The notes under the pieces are model-generated. The model did not search any database, had not been told where the DNA came from, and saw only the letters and a list, made by a program, of their open reading frames with translations. From Desulfovibrio sp. A2 (GTDB lineage Bacteria > Desulfobacterota > Desulfovibrionia > Desulfovibrionales > Desulfovibrionaceae), in assembly GCF_000226255.1 (NCBI RefSeq), contig NZ_AGFG01000017.1, positions 1-61,723 of the forward strand: a stretch of 61,723 nucleotides of DNA. The letters run 5' to 3'. Both the position numbers and the translations under genes were made by a program. This document shows, piece by piece, positions 59,148 through 61,723 of the stretch. Position 1 is the stretch's first letter, and the number at the start of each line of letters is the position of its first letter.

Positions 59148-60077
59148 ATGGCCGTCATCACCAGCGCGCTGCTGAACAGCCTGCGCACCGGCTTTTCCGC
59201 CGCCTTCCAGCGCGGCAAGACCAAGGCCGCGCCCATGTGGGACAAGGTGGCCACGCTCATTCCCAGCACCGCCGCGCAGAACACCTACGGCTGGCTGGGT
59301 CAGTTCCCCAAACTGCGCGAATGGGTGGGCGACCGCGTGTTCAAGGACATGAAGGAACACGGCTACGCCATCTCCAACAAGCTGTACGAAGGCACCGTGG
59401 GCGTTTCGCGCACGTCCGTGGAGGACGACGCCCTGGGCATCTACACGCCCCTGTTCGAGGAAATGGGCTACGGCGCGGCCACCCACCCCGACGAACTGGT
59501 CTGGCCCCTGCTGGCCAACGGGCACGCCCGCACCTGCTTCGACGGCCAGAACTTCTTCGACACCGACCACCCCGTCTACCCCAACGTGGACGGCACCGGC
59601 GAGGCCATGCTGGTCAGCAACAACCTCGTTCCCGGTGCCAACCCCGGCACGGCGTGGTTCCTGCTCGATGTCAGCCGCCCGCTGAAGCCGCTGATCTTTC
59701 AGGAGCGCACCAAGCCCGAACTGCAAATGATCTCCAACCCCGACAATGACCACGTGTTCATGAAGGACGAGATTCCCTACGGCGTGCGCTACCGCTGCAA
59801 CGCGGGCTACGGCTTCTGGCAGATGGCCGTGCGCAGCCAGCATCCGCTGACCGCCGACAACTTCGAGGCGGCGCTGGTGGCCCTGCAAACCATGAAGGCC
59901 GACGGTGGCCGCCCGCTGGGCCTTGGCAGCGGCGGCAAGGCGTCCACCCTGCTGGTGGTGCCGCCCACCCTGAACGGCGCGGCCCGTGGCGTTGTGGGCG
60001 TGTCCGAACTGCCCGGCGGCGGCACCAACAAGTGGTTCGACGCGGCCACCGTGGTGCCCGTGGCGTGGCTGGGCTAG
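59148..60077 (+). CDS. Mu gpT-like major head subunit
   Basis: 309 residues. The family pattern is clear: LNSLRTGFSAAFQRGK, then NTYGWLGQFPKLREWVGDR, then YEGTVGVSRTSVEDD and GQNFFDTDHPVYPN. This is the Mu-type major capsid protein, three bases after the protease/scaffold stop, and appears intact. Confidence 0.94.
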   Translation: MAVITSALLNSLRTGFSAAFQRGKTKAAPMWDKVATLIPSTAAQNTYGWLGQFPKLREWVGDRVFKDMKEHGYAISNKLYEGTVGVSRTSVEDDALGIYTPLFEEMGYGAATHPDELVWPLLANGHARTCFDGQNFFDTDHPVYPNVDGTGEAMLVSNNLVPGANPGTAWFLLDVSRPLKPLIFQERTKPELQMISNPDNDHVFMKDEIPYGVRYRCNAGYGFWQMAVRSQHPLTADNFEAALVALQTMKADGGRPLGLGSGGKASTLLVVPPTLNGAARGVVGVSELPGGGTNKWFDAATVVPVAWLG

Positions 60078-60088
60078 GGGGGCGCGCC

Positions 60089-60511
60089 ATGCAGTACGCC
60101 GTGACGACCCGAAAGAACGTGGAATGCCGCTACCGGGCCGGGCTGCGCTTCAGCCCGGAGCGCACGGTGGTGAACGCCGACGAGTTGGGGTCTGCCCGCA
60201 TGTCGGCCATCCTTGCCGACCCGGTGCTGCTGGCCGTGCCGCTGGGCACGCCGGTGGATGCCGGGGAAGCGGAAACCGGGGCGGTGGCCGATGCGGCCCC
60301 GTCTGGTCAGGACGAAGGCGGCACGGGCGATGCCCCCGCCGCGCAGCATACGGAAGACCCGCAGCCTGCGCCCGAAGCGGCCCCGGCTCCGGCTCCCGCT
60401 CCCGCTTCGGCGGAAGTCCCCGCCGAAGGCCCTGCCGAAGTCCCGGCCAAGCCCGACAGCAAGGCCAGCGACAAGCCCAACGCCAAGCCCAACGGCAAGG
60501 CGGGCAAGTAG
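60089..60511 (+). CDS. Mu gp35-like protein
   Basis: 140 residues. The N-terminal 50 residues (RYRAGLRFSPERTVVNADEL, then ILADPVLLAV) match the small Mu gp35/FluMu domain. The rest is Ala/Pro/Glu-rich low-complexity sequence with a Lys/Ala/Pro tail. Location between capsid and gp36 genes agrees. Confidence 0.78.
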   Translation: MQYAVTTRKNVECRYRAGLRFSPERTVVNADELGSARMSAILADPVLLAVPLGTPVDAGEAETGAVADAAPSGQDEGGTGDAPAAQHTEDPQPAPEAAPAPAPAPASAEVPAEGPAEVPAKPDSKASDKPNAKPNGKAGK

Positions 60512-60931
60512 ATGACCTACGCCACCCCCGACGATCTGGTCGCGGCCTTCGGGCTGGACGAGGTGATAGCCGTCACCGACCGCGAGAACACCGGGCAGGT
60601 GGACGCCACCGTCGCGCTGGAGGCCCTGAACCGGGCCTCCAGCGAGGCGGACAGCTACCTTGCCGCGCGCTACCCGCTGCCCCTGGCAGATGTGCCCCCG
60701 GCACTGCTGGCCGCCGTGTGCGACATGGCCCGCTACCGGCTTACCGGGGGCATGGCCACGGAAACGGACACCATCGTCGAACGCTACCGGGCCGCCGTAG
60801 GCTGGCTGCGCGACGTGGCGGCGGGCCGGGCCGTGCTGCCCGGCGCGGCGGCCCCGGCCCCCGGCAGCGGGGTGGTTATCCATGCCGGGCGGCGCGTCTG
60901 GCTGCCCGCGCCCGAAGGGGACGATGCATGA
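60512..60931 (+). CDS. Mu gp36-like protein (DUF1320)
   Basis: 139 residues, starting the base after the previous stop. YATPDDLVAAFGLDEVIAVT, then ASSEADSYLAARYPLPL and AAVCDMARYRL are the DUF1320 landmarks of the head-completion or neck protein. Overlaps the next gene by ATGA. Confidence 0.9.
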   Translation: MTYATPDDLVAAFGLDEVIAVTDRENTGQVDATVALEALNRASSEADSYLAARYPLPLADVPPALLAAVCDMARYRLTGGMATETDTIVERYRAAVGWLRDVAAGRAVLPGAAAPAPGSGVVIHAGRRVWLPAPEGDDA

Positions 60932-61536
60932 TCGCCGTCATAGAAGACGCCATCATCCGCCGCCTTGGCGAGGCCGGGCTGCCGTACCTGCGCACCGTGG
61001 CCACCTACGGCGGCGAACTGGACGGGGATACCCGGCAGGTTGTCCGGGCCTTTCCCGCCGTGTGGGTGGCCTTCAAGGGCGAGGGCGACCCCGCGCCCGT
61101 GGGCACCAGCCGCACCGTCTGGCATGTGCCCGCCACGTGGGTGGTGCTGGTGGCGGCCCGCAACCTGCGCAACGAGGCGGCCACCCGCAAGGGCGACGCC
61201 GTGCAGGTGGGCACCTACCAGATGCTGGAAGACGTGCGCGCCCTGCTGATGTGCCAGGATTTCGAGCCGCAGGGGCTGGAGATGGACCCGCGGCGGCCCG
61301 GTCGCACCCGCAGCCTGTACAACGGCAGGCTGCAAGACCAGGGCGTCAGCGTTTACGCGCAGGAATGGCACACCCGCTACCCCTTGCGCCTGCCCGCGCC
61401 GCCGCTGAACCCGGCCACGCCCCCCGGCACGCCCCTGCCGGAACTGGCAGCCGTGGGCCTGCGCTACCACCTGCAACCCGACGACGGCGAGGCCGACGCC
61501 GTGGACCTGCTGACCCTGCAACAGGGGAGGAACTGA
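60928..61536 (+). CDS. Mu gp37-like protein (DUF1834)
   Basis: 202 residues from an ATG overlapping the gp36 stop. IAVIEDAIIRRLGEAGLPYL, then VAARNLRNEAATRKG and GTYQMLEDVRALL match DUF1834. Expected to act in head-tail joining. Ends one base before the next start. Confidence 0.88.
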   Translation: MIAVIEDAIIRRLGEAGLPYLRTVATYGGELDGDTRQVVRAFPAVWVAFKGEGDPAPVGTSRTVWHVPATWVVLVAARNLRNEAATRKGDAVQVGTYQMLEDVRALLMCQDFEPQGLEMDPRRPGRTRSLYNGRLQDQGVSVYAQEWHTRYPLRLPAPPLNPATPPGTPLPELAAVGLRYHLQPDDGEADAVDLLTLQQGRN

Positions 61537-61537
61537 C

Positions 61538-61723
61538 ATGCTCGTGAAAGCCGTCCCCGGCGTGAAGGTGCCCGTGGAAGGCATGCCCCGCCGGTACATC
61601 GAACAGACCCCGGTGGAAGTGCCGGATACCCCGTACTACCGCCGCCGCATCACCGATGGCGATTTGATGGTGGCCCCGGCCTCTCGCGCCGCCACCAAGG
61701 CCACCGCCGTCAAGAAGGAGGCC
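61538..61723 (+). CDS. Mu gp38-like protein (DUF2635), cut by the window end
   Basis: 62 residues visible, start preceded by GGGGAGG. LVKAVPGVKVPVEG, then VEVPDTPYYRRRITDGDLMV match the DUF2635 pattern. The reading frame is open at the window edge; the family is about 60-75 residues long, so the gene is nearly complete. Confidence 0.85.
   Translation, partial: MLVKAVPGVKVPVEGMPRRYIEQTPVEVPDTPYYRRRITDGDLMVAPASRAATKATAVKKEA

Noticed and set aside
58002..59888. Minus-strand frame of 628 codons opposite protease and capsid genes
   Set aside because: Same cause: antisense to two clearly identified Mu-like genes, with a low-complexity Gly/His/Val-rich product.
59986..60927. Upstream in-frame extension of the gp37-like gene
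   Set aside because: It runs through the gp35- and gp36-like genes in another frame; the DUF1834 domain starts at the ATG at 60928.
1..61723. CRISPR arrays, tRNA/rRNA genes and insertion sequences
   Set aside because: No regularly spaced repeat array, no cloverleaf or CCA-ending gene and no transposase with terminal repeats was found by reading; the evenly recurring G/C-rich motifs at 24-38 kb are gene leaders, not CRISPR repeats.

Overview
The window looks like the accessory genome of a Gram-negative bacterium. Its F-type conjugation genes, high-GC prophage and reading-frame style suggest a sulfate reducer of the Desulfovibrionaceae, but that is an inference from general resemblance; no rRNA or housekeeping marker is present. 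No tRNA, rRNA or CRISPR array was seen. Almost everything reads on the + strand. The window joins a conjugative element (about 1-52.2 kb, probably integrative) to the left part of a decayed Mu-like prophage (about 52.9-61.7 kb).

1-23.7 kb is conjugation. A TrbC/TraF pair, a RecD2-type helicase, a lytic transglycosylase and DNA-binding regulators lead into an ordered F-type pilus and mating-channel operon: pilin (TraA), TraL, TraE, TraK, TraB, TraV, TraW, an S26 peptidase, an HD-GYP protein, a TraN that appears to be split over two genes, a lipoprotein, TraU and a DUF1173 protein. The relaxase, coupling protein, TraC, TraG and TraH are not in the window. A perfect one-base-loop G-quadruplex motif overlaps the traL start codon.

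23.7-39.3 kb is a DNA-processing and establishment module: SSB, an ERF annealase, a Cas4/RecB-like nuclease, a DUF6094 methyltransferase, an SNF2-like helicase, a MoxR ATPase with a DUF3150 and a VWA (CobT-like) protein, an HD phosphohydrolase and a PAPS-reductase-like enzyme. It opens with an undescribed region of about 350 bases that folds into many local hairpins and ends in a terminator, so it is a candidate structured RNA. Fourteen leaders of one G/C-run design precede the genes of this module. In most of them one C-rich strand can pair either with an upstream G-rich strand (a pseudoknot) or with the Shine-Dalgarno sequence, and the three sequences change together. This looks like a translational switch shared by the whole module and is the main candidate here for a new system. 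It resembles the STAXI RNA motif known upstream of SSB, topoisomerase, antirestriction and integrase genes.

39.3-44.8 kb carries a DnaG-like protein that seems to lack its TOPRIM active site, a secreted endonuclease I, an Ogr/Delta-like zinc protein, an N4-cytosine-type DNA methyltransferase and a YdjM-like membrane protein. 44.95-49.5 kb is a complete type II CBASS anti-phage operon (capV phospholipase, CD-NTase, Cap2, Cap3) with an unrecognised two-helix membrane protein as a fifth gene. 49.6-52.2 kb holds two small minus-strand genes and a divergent Lar-like / DUF6884 / tyrosine recombinase operon, probably the element's integration and control end.

52.25-61.7 kb starts with an orphan nucleotide cyclase of the Pycsar type. 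It is followed by a Mu-like prophage: a CI/S24 repressor, then a junction straight into the back half of the portal gene (transposase, lysis and terminase genes are gone), then MuF, gpG, protease/scaffold, major head protein, gp35-, gp36-, gp37- and gp38-like genes. Two AT-rich cargo genes interrupt the head genes.
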